Source of the DNA: JAWLDV01 sp046537975
Lineage (GTDB): Bacteria; Desulfobacterota; Desulfobulbia; Desulfobulbales; SURF-16
NCBI GenBank assembly: GCA_046537975.1
Contig: JBKHJR010000031.1
Location: 1-31,042, forward strand
Reading direction: 5' to 3'
Length of the DNA stretch: 31,042 bases
The notes under the pieces were generated by a model that was not told where the DNA came from, made no database searches, and was given only the letters and a program-made list of their open reading frames with translations. The translations under genes were made by a program, and so were the position numbers. This document shows positions 24,267 through 31,042 of the stretch, piece by piece (within the stretch, counting starts at the first letter, position 1; every line of letters begins with the position of its first letter).

Positions 24267-25403
24267 TCAATATAGATCTTTTGCTTCCTCACCCTGCAAT
24301 TCCGCCATACTCAATTTATTTCTGTCCATCCTTTGCCACAGGAAGGCTATATAGGCCAGAACCACAGGTACGGCAAGGGCCACATAGCTCATGACTGTCA
24401 GGGTAAAATGACTGCTCGAGGCGTTGGTTATGGTAAGGCTGCTCTGCAAATCAAAGCTGGAAGGATAAAAGGCGGTGTTATTGAATCCGGCCAGGAAAAA
24501 GACTGAGAGTCCCACCAGGACAGTGCCAATACCGCCGAACCAGATGCCGTTTCTCTGCTTTTTGAAAACATTTACCGCCACCCCGTAAACGACCAGGCCC
24601 AGACCGAGGAGGCAGAGGATAAGATTAACCGGGAACCCGACCAGGTTATGGAGATATTTAAATTTCTGCATAACTATTTCACCGGTGGCAGGATCAACAG
24701 CAAACCCTTTCATCAACACCAGGCTGATCAGGAAATAAAGGAGGAAGGGAAGGCTCCAGAGAAAATTGATCCAGATGGAACGGCGGCAGCGACTGTTCAG
24801 CTCCTCATGGTCGAGATTGTTAAGGAGGTACATGCCCCCCAGTACCCTGGCCAGAAAGACCAGGAACAGGCCCAGAGAAAGGTTAAAAAAGCTGCCGGCC
24901 GCCTCCAGCCCCCTCAAAGGGGACTGCCAGGTTACCTGGTTCATCTCGTTCAAGACAAAGCCGGAGCCGCTGAAAAAAGTGGCCACAGCCGTACCAATCA
25001 GCAGTATTCCGACAACACCGTTAAGAAAAAGGAAGATTTCATAGACCCGAGGGCCGAAAAGGTTATCCTCCTTTTTGCGGAACTCATAACTCACCGCCTG
25101 AAGAATGAAGGTGAAGAGGATAAGCATCCAGACCCAGTAGGCACCTCCGAAACTGGTGGCATAGAATTTCGGGAAAGCAGCAAACAGGCCACCGCCGAAA
25201 AGAACCAGAGTAGTAAAGGTCAGCTCCCATTTGCGGCCCAGGGAATTGATAAGAAGTGTCTTCTCCTCTTCGTTTCTGGCAACCGAGAAAATAAGGGTCT
25301 GCCCTCCCTGGACAAAAGTCAGGAAAAGAAAAATGGAACCGACCAGGGATATGATAACCCACCAGATGTGTTGCAGTGTATATAAATCAAGTTGTCCTAT
25401 CAT
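24267..25403 (-). CDS. cydB: Cytochrome bd ubiquinol oxidase subunit II
   Basis: 378 residues from ATG 25403, which has GGAGG nine bases upstream; the start lies one base after the cydA stop. A longer frame reaching 25424 would begin inside cydA and swallow the ribosome site. The protein has about eight or nine membrane segments, beginning LQHIWWVIISLVGSIFLF, with the early FVQGGQ segment (family QGGQ near the first helix end) and FNNTAFYPS late. It is the non-haem partner that stabilises CydA in the membrane. The bd oxidase reduces O2 at very low levels, which in an anaerobe supports oxygen defence. Confidence 0.93.
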   Translation of the reverse strand: MIGQLDLYTLQHIWWVIISLVGSIFLFLTFVQGGQTLIFSVARNEEEKTLLINSLGRKWELTFTTLVLFGGGLFAAFPKFYATSFGGAYWVWMLILFTFILQAVSYEFRKKEDNLFGPRVYEIFLFLNGVVGILLIGTAVATFFSGSGFVLNEMNQVTWQSPLRGLEAAGSFFNLSLGLFLVFLARVLGGMYLLNNLDHEELNSRCRRSIWINFLWSLPFLLYFLISLVLMKGFAVDPATGEIVMQKFKYLHNLVGFPVNLILCLLGLGLVVYGVAVNVFKKQRNGIWFGGIGTVLVGLSVFFLAGFNNTAFYPSSFDLQSSLTITNASSSHFTLTVMSYVALAVPVVLAYIAFLWQRMDRNKLSMAELQGEEAKDLY

Positions 25404-25404
25404 C

Positions 25405-26940
25405 TTATTTTTCCTCCGGCCCAATTTTTATTTGTTTGAGGATAATACGGACTTCGGCAATCAACAGCAGGGTAAAAAGCAGCAGAAAGACAAAAAAGGT
25501 GGTCTGCACCGTGGCAGTGGTCAGATTGGAGTTCGCCACATTAACCGGCAAAAGCCCCTGTATTGCCCAAGGCTGTCGCCCCACTTCCGCGACAATCCAC
25601 CCTAACTCGGAAGCAATATAACTGAGAGGTATGGCCAGTATTCCCAGGTTAAGCAGCCACCTATGAGTGGCAAGATTTCCTTTTTTCAGGAAAACAAGAA
25701 AAAGCAGAAAAATTATAGGAAAAAGAACTCCCAGGACAACCATGATATGAAAGGCATAAAAGGTTGTTGCAACCGGTGGTACAGCATCTGAAGGGGAGTT
25801 CAGATAGCCGTAGCCCAGATCTTCCCGGTGTTGATTGAAGCCGCTCAGATAGCGGTCAGCAGCCTCCAGGTTACCATTGTCGACTGCCTTTTTATAGTCT
25901 CCCAATTGGCTGACCGCGATTTTCCCGGATTCAATCCTGTCCCGGGCTCCCCTTATCCCCTGCTCCTGGTTGCCTAAAACCAGATCATTAATACCGGGGA
26001 CAAAAGAATCCATCTCCCTGTTGGCAAGCAAAGAAAGTAAGCCGGGGATCTTGATGTCTGCTATAAAAGGGTCGGCATTGTCTCCCACTTCTTTATAAGG
26101 ATTGGGGATACCGAAGCCGACAATCGGGGCTCTTTCCTGGCCCTCATACAATCCTTCCATTGCCGCCAGTTTCATGGGTTGCTTATGAGCGACATTATAT
26201 GCCGCCTCATCACCGGTAAAGGCCACATAGACGGAAGACAGGATCCCAAAGATGGCGGCAACAGCTATACTTCTCTTGGCCATCAACTCATGCCTTCCCT
26301 TTAAAAGGAACCAGGATGAAATACCTACCACAAAACAGGAAGCCAGAACAAAGCTGGAACTGGTGGCATGGGTGAACTTGCTCACTGCAATCGGCGAAAA
26401 AACTATATCAGCGAAATTCTGCATCTCGAATCTGGCATTGTCCGGATTAAAAGCCATGCCGATCGGAAATTGCATCCAACCGTTGGCCACCAGTATCCAG
26501 ACTGCGGAAAGGCTGGAACCAATAGCAACCATCCAGGTGGAAAAGAGATGCAGGCCTTTGGAGACCCGGTTCCAACCGAAAAACATGATGGCAAAGAAGC
26601 TGGCCTCCAGGAAAAATGCGAAAATACCTTCGATAGCCAGGGGGGCACCGAATATATCTCCCACCATCCAGGAGTACTTTGACCAGTTGGTACCGAACTG
26701 AAACTCCAGGATAAGGCCGGTGGCTACACCTATGGCGAAATTGATAGCAAAGAGGGTCATCCAGAACTTGGTAAGTCTCTTCCATTCTTCATTGCCTGTC
26801 TTGACGTATATGCTCTCGAAAAAAGCCAGAAGGAATGAAAGTCCCAGTGTTAAAGGGACAAACAGCCAGTGGTAAATGGCTGTGAGGGCAAACTGGGCTC
26901 TGGCCCAGTTGACCTGCGACAAATCAACTTGGTCGACCAT
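25405..26940 (-). CDS. cydA: Cytochrome bd ubiquinol oxidase subunit I
   Basis: 511 residues, a full-length CydA of the long-Q-loop type. Haem ligands are visible: H24 (AIYHWLF, high-spin b595), H191 (KFTHATSSS, b558) and M400 (FHIMVVLG, b558). Further family marks are GDIFGAPLAIEG, KQPMKLAAMEG at the Q-loop (252-262) and VGRQPW (453-458) with a C-terminal long segment. It oxidises quinol and reduces O2 to water in the inner membrane. ATG 26940 has AAAGGAGG upstream. The order DUF4492, cydA, cydB, small subunit is a single minus-strand cluster. Confidence 0.95.
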   Translation of the reverse strand: MVDQVDLSQVNWARAQFALTAIYHWLFVPLTLGLSFLLAFFESIYVKTGNEEWKRLTKFWMTLFAINFAIGVATGLILEFQFGTNWSKYSWMVGDIFGAPLAIEGIFAFFLEASFFAIMFFGWNRVSKGLHLFSTWMVAIGSSLSAVWILVANGWMQFPIGMAFNPDNARFEMQNFADIVFSPIAVSKFTHATSSSFVLASCFVVGISSWFLLKGRHELMAKRSIAVAAIFGILSSVYVAFTGDEAAYNVAHKQPMKLAAMEGLYEGQERAPIVGFGIPNPYKEVGDNADPFIADIKIPGLLSLLANREMDSFVPGINDLVLGNQEQGIRGARDRIESGKIAVSQLGDYKKAVDNGNLEAADRYLSGFNQHREDLGYGYLNSPSDAVPPVATTFYAFHIMVVLGVLFPIIFLLFLVFLKKGNLATHRWLLNLGILAIPLSYIASELGWIVAEVGRQPWAIQGLLPVNVANSNLTTATVQTTFFVFLLLFTLLLIAEVRIILKQIKIGPEEK

Positions 26941-27039
26941 GACAGCCTCCTTTTGATTGATGGTAAGTTATTTATGACTGGTTTGATTAGGTTGCTATAA
27001 TGTCAAAACTCTATTTATCTTAACAAGATATAAAAAAAC

Positions 27040-27246
27040 TTATTGCCCGGCTGTCAAACTCCTCAGTACATAATCCGCCCTGGCCGGGTCATCTGGAAAG
27101 TTGGTTTGCAGATAATCCGGGAAAAACCATACCTTAAGAATAGCAAACATAATGAATAACTTAATAAAAATTATCAGCCATAAGGTCTTCCCCACCTTCA
27201 TGGAACGAAAGCCTTCAATATAAAAATAAATTATTCTCTTAAACAT
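27040..27246 (-). CDS. DUF4492 small membrane protein of the cyd cluster
   Basis: 68 residues beginning MFKRIIYFYIEGFRSM and then KVGKTLWLIIFIKLFIMF, a single membrane helix with a basic front and an acidic tail (NFPDDPARADYVL). This is the DUF4492 pattern, a family that I recall as being found next to cydAB. It lies 99 bases ahead of cydA on the same strand. The function is unknown; an assembly or accessory role for the oxidase is inferred from neighbourhood only. No clear Shine-Dalgarno precedes ATG 27246. Confidence 0.8.
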   Translation of the reverse strand: MFKRIIYFYIEGFRSMKVGKTLWLIIFIKLFIMFAILKVWFFPDYLQTNFPDDPARADYVLRSLTAGQ

Positions 27247-27550
27247 ATTTACATGAGATTGATAACTATTAGCATTAAGGTTTTCAGCTCTTATAACCCC
27301 TCTAAGCCCAGGATGTCAATACTTTTTAAAAAGTTTATAATCAGCGAAACTATGCCCCCTAAAACAGAGGCAACTGAATTATCCTCCCTTTTAAAGTTAA
27401 AAAGGGCCGGGTGCTGCTTCCACCAGTTAAGGAGCCCCTTCTGATGAACTTATAACAAAGGATATAATATTTAGAAGTCAGAGTCTACAGAAGACAGAAA
27501 GGCAGGCTACAATAAGAGAACCGGTTGAGATAAACCGGGAAAAGAAATGC
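27247..27550. other. Intergenic stretch ahead of the cyd cluster
   Basis: About 300 bases without a credible gene. The right end holds a terminator-like stem for the sigma-54 activator; the left, AT-rich part should contain the promoter of the DUF4492-cydAB genes. I find no convincing FNR-type site (TTGAT-N4-ATCAA). Confidence 0.5.
27521..27538 (-). terminator. Short hairpin after the sigma-54 activator
   Basis: CCGGTT (27521-27526) pairs with AACCGG (27533-27538) around a six-base loop. On the minus strand TTCTCTTATT follows, a T-rich tail. It lies 12 bases after the activator stop. Confidence 0.45.
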
Positions 27551-28546
27551 TCAGGAGGAAAAGTTGTACTCTTTCATCTTGTAGAGGAGGGCCGGCAGAC
27601 TGATTTGCAGGATTTCGGCAGCCTGGGTCTTATTGCCGCCGGTTCTTTCCAGGGCCTTGCCAATAAGGTGTCTTTCCAGATTCTTACTGTTGACTTTAAT
27701 GGAAAGATTTTCCTGATCAGGAAGCATCGGTTCTTCAGCACCAACCCCGGTCACGGTTTTTTCCTGGCAAAGCAGTTCAGGAGGCAGGCTTTCGGCGTCC
27801 AGAATATCTTTGTCAGCAAGAACCATGCTCCTTTCCACCACATTTTCCAGCTCCCTGACGTTGCCGGGCCAGGAATAGGAACATAATGCCCTTAGACATT
27901 CGTCACTGACCCCTTTTATATTCAAGCCGATTGACTTGTTGTACTTTTCGATGAAATGATCTACAAGAAGGGGAATATCATCAGAGCGCTGGCGAAGGGG
28001 GGGCAAGTCTATCTTCAAAACATTAATACGATAATAGAGATCTTCCCTGAACAACCCTCGATTCACCATATCAGCCAGATTTCTGGCAGTAGCGGCGATA
28101 ATCCGGACATCAACATTGACCGGCGGTCTGTCCCCCAGCGGTCTGACTTCACCTTCCTGCAGAACACGGAGAAGCTTAACCTGCAGGGCGATCGGCAATT
28201 CTCCCAGCTCGTCAAGAAAGAGTGAAGATCTGTCAGCATGTTCAACCAGACCCTTTCTATCCTTGTGGGCATCGGTGAAAGCTCCTCGGGCATGGCCGAA
28301 CAGCTCGCTTTCCAGGAGATTTTCAGGGATCCCACCACAATTTATATCAACAAGTTTCCTACCGGAGCGGGGGCTTTTTTCATGGATTGCCCTGGCCACC
28401 AGTTCCTTACCTGTCCCCGATTCACCAGTAACAAGGATAGTGGTTTTATAAGCAGCAACCTTATTTATGGTCTCAAAGACATCCTGCATTACATTGCTTT
28501 GAGCAATAATTTTTTGGAATTCCAGTACTTTTTTATTTTGTGACAT
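27551..28546 (-). CDS. Sigma-54-dependent activator, AAA+ and Fis-type HTH only
   Basis: 331 residues. The AAA+ domain begins near residue 10 with no receiver, PAS or GAF domain before it, as in PspF-like stand-alone activators. Visible: Walker A GESGTGKE (41-48), sigma-54 contact loop GAFTDA (88-93; the family form is GAFTGA), Walker B FLDELGEL (110-117), the R-finger region GLFREDLYYRINV, sensor 2 SWPGNVRELEN, and a Fis-type HTH (NKTQAAEILQISLPALLYKM) at the end. It is coupled to the prepilin peptidase gene, whose stop is three bases upstream, with only a poor ribosome site. Target genes are unknown; pilus or secretion genes are a guess. Confidence 0.87.
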   Translation of the reverse strand: MSQNKKVLEFQKIIAQSNVMQDVFETINKVAAYKTTILVTGESGTGKELVARAIHEKSPRSGRKLVDINCGGIPENLLESELFGHARGAFTDAHKDRKGLVEHADRSSLFLDELGELPIALQVKLLRVLQEGEVRPLGDRPPVNVDVRIIAATARNLADMVNRGLFREDLYYRINVLKIDLPPLRQRSDDIPLLVDHFIEKYNKSIGLNIKGVSDECLRALCSYSWPGNVRELENVVERSMVLADKDILDAESLPPELLCQEKTVTGVGAEEPMLPDQENLSIKVNSKNLERHLIGKALERTGGNKTQAAEILQISLPALLYKMKEYNFSS

Positions 28547-28549
28547 TTT

Positions 28550-29311
28550 TTATAAGGCCCAGAGTAAAAATAATATCTGTTTTTCGAAAAATATGTAAAG
28601 TAAAGCAGCTACAGCGAGAAAAGGGCCGTAAGGAATCACGGTCTGGCCGCCTTTTTTCTGTTTAGCCATGGCAAACAATCCCACCAAGCTACCCATAAGA
28701 GAACTGACAAAAACAACAAAAGGCAGGGACTGCCAGCCGAGAAAAGAGCCGATCATGGCCAGGAATTTGATATCCCCTCCCCCCATCCCCTGACGCTTGG
28801 TCAAAAGGTAATAGAACAGGGCTACCAGATATAATACACCTCCGCCCAGGATAATACCTAAGGCTGAATCATACCAATACAAAATCGGGTTAAAGAAAGC
28901 AAAGCAGAATCCAAGCACAATCCCGGGTATTGTTATGAGGTCCGGTACGATCTGATGCCTGATATCAATCCAGATAATGACCAGTAAAGCACAGGCAAAG
29001 ATATACCTTATCAAAAAAATCTGCCAAGGATAAAAAAACCATAACATAACAGCCAGAACAGCAGCAAGCATCTCAACCACAGGATATTGCCAGGAAACAT
29101 GCTGCTGGCAGCTGCGGCACCTTCCCCTTAAAAATATATAACTTAAAATGGGGATATTGTCATACCATCTCAGCGCCTCCTTGCATCCCGGGCAGTGGGA
29201 AGCCGGATAAACAATAGACTGGCCGGATTCAGGCAGCCTCAAAATAACAACATTTAAAAAACTGCCGATCACTGCCCCGAAAATGAAAACAAAAATAGAT
29301 AATATCGTCAT
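28550..29311 (-). CDS. pilD: Type IV prepilin peptidase / N-methyltransferase
   Basis: 253 residues, seven or eight membrane segments, the usual length of the bifunctional A24A family. The N-terminal cytoplasmic loop has both cysteine pairs C40/C43 (CPGC) and C65/C68 (CRSC). The two catalytic aspartates are D116 (WIDIRHQIVPD) and D180 (GMGGGDIKFLA). It cuts and methylates type IV pilins or pseudopilins. ATG 29311 is first in frame. The sigma-54 activator begins three bases after its stop, making a two-gene unit. Confidence 0.93.
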   Translation of the reverse strand: MTILSIFVFIFGAVIGSFLNVVILRLPESGQSIVYPASHCPGCKEALRWYDNIPILSYIFLRGRCRSCQQHVSWQYPVVEMLAAVLAVMLWFFYPWQIFLIRYIFACALLVIIWIDIRHQIVPDLITIPGIVLGFCFAFFNPILYWYDSALGIILGGGVLYLVALFYYLLTKRQGMGGGDIKFLAMIGSFLGWQSLPFVVFVSSLMGSLVGLFAMAKQKKGGQTVIPYGPFLAVAALLYIFFEKQILFLLWAL

Positions 29312-29648
29312 GAATGAATCGCTTCAGTAACTTACCTTACCAGTAAATGATTCACCATATACCTTATCACAAGGTACCGAAGACCCGGTGTCACCTCTCT
29401 TCAGATAAGATAAAAATGATTTACCGTTCTCAAACAAGATTTTTTATAATGCTAACAATCTACAACAATCTACTATGTTAAAAAGATTTATTCAAACTAT
29501 TCATCTTCCAGTCTTATTGAACCTTTTGCCAGAGCCGATTAAATCTGCTAATATTACCCCACTGTCTCTTGCCCGTGACCATGACAGCCACTGCCCGCTT
29601 TTAACTAAAACCTGAACACCATTCAGCTCACAAGAAATAAATGCCCTC
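29312..29648. other. Divergent intergenic stretch
   Basis: About 340 bases between pilD and the plus-strand hypothetical gene. The first half is AT-rich and should carry promoters for both directions. A 46-codon plus frame at 29475 and a minus frame ending at 29501 exist, but neither has a ribosome site. Confidence 0.45.
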
Positions 29649-30839
29649 ATGTCCCAGGAAAACGAAGATAAAATAACAATAGAGGAAGCAATACAACGGC
29701 TTAAATGGGAAATAATCGCCCAGGACTGGAGTCTTTCCATCAAAAGGATATCCCTCCTGGAAGAAGCCTTCCAGCTTCTCAAACAACATTATACGGACCG
29801 GAGGCCCGCACATAACATGCTGATTATGGCCGACAGCCTTCTCCGTTATATAAAAGACCAGGGGGACAGAGTCCCGTCCGAGTCCATAGACTTCCTTAAA
29901 GAAGCTATGGCCCACATCGTCAACATCTATGAAACTGAAGATCTCGAGACGGAAAAGGAAGAACACCTCTTCAAAATCCTCTACTTTCGGTTCAACAAAT
30001 TAAAAGAAAAAATCAAATTCCACCGATCGGCAGGAGAAAGAAATCCCGCCAACGGGACAGAAGGCTGCTCAGGAGAAGAGATTTCTGGCAGTGAGACTGA
30101 CGAAGACCCTTTTAATCCCGAAGGAATTGACCAAATAAATAAAAAAATCTCTTCCCTGCAGATAGATTCAGAACCTGAGGACGACAACACCTATAATTAT
30201 GACATAGAAAGCCTTGTCAGCGGACTCCAGGCGACCCTGGACAGGGCGGAGGTTATGACAGTAAAACTGAGGCAGGCGCTTTCGGAACTTCGGGGTCTGG
30301 AAAGTATCAGGAATTCTGACCGGGAATCAGGATCATCCAGCCCGATAAAAAAATACCCTCCGATTGAACTGAGGGAAATTGTAATCGAAGGACGATCTAT
30401 ATATATCCAGGAAAGTACGGTCGCCGGGATAAGGCGGCTGCCTTCCTCAAAAATCAGCAGATACCGTGATCTTAAATCGGTTCCCATAAAAGATCTCGCC
30501 CGGCCTTTTAAAAGGCTTTCGAAACAGTTCACAGGCATTCTCGGCAGCCTTGAACCAAGGGAGCTAAAGGACATCGCCCTTCCTGTTATTGTGCCTCAGG
30601 ATCCGAAACTGCCCGATTATCCGGACAGGAATTGCAGAAAAGCGATAATTATATCCAAAGGCAGTCTGGCAGGAGTCCTGCTCTGTTCAGACGTTGGGAA
30701 AAAAACCGAGAACATGATCAAACTCCAAATCAATAAAAACGGTGATACAATCGGTACTGGATACACTGAACAGGAAAAAAGATTGAGGGTGATAAATGCC
30801 ACCTCTGTCTTAGATCGGGATGGAATGATAGTTACCTGA
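29649..30839 (+). CDS. Hypothetical protein, possible CheW-like C-terminus
   Basis: 396 residues, soluble and highly charged. Residues 1-115 are mostly helical (SQENEDKITIEEAIQRLKWE, then LLEEAFQLLKQHY); 120-175 are an acidic low-complexity linker; 180-220 is a helix (DIESLVSGLQATLDRAEVMT); 240-396 is a mixed alpha/beta domain. In the last part the course IVIEGRSIYIQESTVAGIRR, PIKDLARPFK, KAIIISKGSLAGVLLCSDV resembles a divergent CheW fold, so a chemosensory-type adaptor is possible. ATG 29649 has no good Shine-Dalgarno. The PilZ gene follows 31 bases later. I do not recognise the family. Confidence 0.6.
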   Translation: MSQENEDKITIEEAIQRLKWEIIAQDWSLSIKRISLLEEAFQLLKQHYTDRRPAHNMLIMADSLLRYIKDQGDRVPSESIDFLKEAMAHIVNIYETEDLETEKEEHLFKILYFRFNKLKEKIKFHRSAGERNPANGTEGCSGEEISGSETDEDPFNPEGIDQINKKISSLQIDSEPEDDNTYNYDIESLVSGLQATLDRAEVMTVKLRQALSELRGLESIRNSDRESGSSSPIKKYPPIELREIVIEGRSIYIQESTVAGIRRLPSSKISRYRDLKSVPIKDLARPFKRLSKQFTGILGSLEPRELKDIALPVIVPQDPKLPDYPDRNCRKAIIISKGSLAGVLLCSDVGKKTENMIKLQINKNGDTIGTGYTEQEKRLRVINATSVLDRDGMIVT

Positions 30840-30870
30840 TATTTTATTATATGTATTAAGAGGGGGATTC

Positions 30871-31042
30871 ATGGCCGCAAACGGGAGAAGGAAGAATAAA
30901 AGGGTTGAATTTCGCACAACCGTAACCGCCTCCTTCGGCAACGCTTATTATGAAAAATGTGAACTCAAGGATCTGAGTATGGGAGGGCTCTTTGTTTACG
31001 GCATTACCGACCAGGAAGTGGGAGATGTGTGTGACCTGACTC
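30871..31042 (+). CDS. PilZ-domain protein, N-terminal part
   Basis: 57 codons to the window edge. ATG 30871 follows AGGGGG by a normal distance. The front RRKNKRVEFR and the later DLSMGGLF match the two c-di-GMP binding motifs of PilZ domains (RxxxR and D/NxSxxG). It would bind c-di-GMP and, next to pilD and a possible CheW-like protein, may tie surface motility to that signal. Confidence 0.82.
   Translation, partial: MAANGRRKNKRVEFRTTVTASFGNAYYEKCELKDLSMGGLFVYGITDQEVGDVCDLT

Noticed and set aside
24648..25385. A 245-codon plus-strand open frame
   Set aside because: It is antisense to cydB and highly polar with no motif.

Overview
The window looks like a chromosomal stretch from an anaerobic Gram-negative bacterium of the Desulfobacterota (sulfate-reducer-like). 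The pointers are a Tat-exported split-Soret-type cytochrome, an HflK/HflC pair, outer-membrane and lipoprotein genes, a sigma-54 activator and a DUF4492-cydAB oxidase cluster. This lineage is an inference from gene content. Several genes appear to start with TTG (hflC, the membrane fusion protein, the ECF sigma factor), each with a Shine-Dalgarno sequence in front.

Region 1 (1-13.2 kb) is ordinary chromosome: the end of thiE, a zinc-ribbon protein, hflK-hflC, a rhomboid protease, an HD-domain protein, the split-Soret-like cytochrome, a Nudix hydrolase next to an MFS exporter, a DUF1684 lipoprotein, an outer-membrane barrel, a CapA-like protein with a 63-residue partner, a small membrane protein and a two-CBS protein. 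Several intergenic stretches hold strong inverted repeats. The one at 12587-12673 could fold as a branched RNA.

Region 2 (13.26-24.1 kb) begins with tRNA-Leu(CAG) and tRNA-Arg(UCU), then a gene-poor, decayed stretch. It continues with a tripartite RND efflux operon in the order outer-membrane lipoprotein, membrane fusion protein, RND pump. After that come a Met/His/Cys-rich Spy-like periplasmic protein, relics of an ABC exporter, and a regulatory trio: ECF sigma factor, zinc-finger anti-sigma factor and membrane-anchored periplasmic metal-sensor-like protein. The set resembles the Cnr (CnrYXH/CnrCBA) metal-resistance logic.

The main discovery is a leader sequence present three times: upstream of the RND operon, upstream of the Spy-like gene, and between the sigma and anti-sigma genes. 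All three copies carry GGCGGGG, exactly 16 nt, then TCGTT, which has the geometry of an ECF promoter. All three are followed by a sequence matching the first codons of the anti-sigma gene. The left and middle copies match further, into the signal peptide of the Spy-like gene, so a Spy-like gene was once duplicated around the RND operon and the left copy has died.

Region 3 (24.1-27.3 kb, minus strand) is a cytochrome bd oxidase cluster: DUF4492 protein, cydA, cydB, and an unlisted 31-codon membrane peptide with a strong ribosome binding site that is probably a CydX-like subunit. Region 4 (27.5-31 kb) holds a sigma-54 activator lacking a sensor domain, coupled to a type IV prepilin peptidase, then on the plus strand a hypothetical protein with a possible CheW-like C-terminus and the start of a PilZ-domain protein. 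This last part suggests a surface-motility or secretion neighbourhood.
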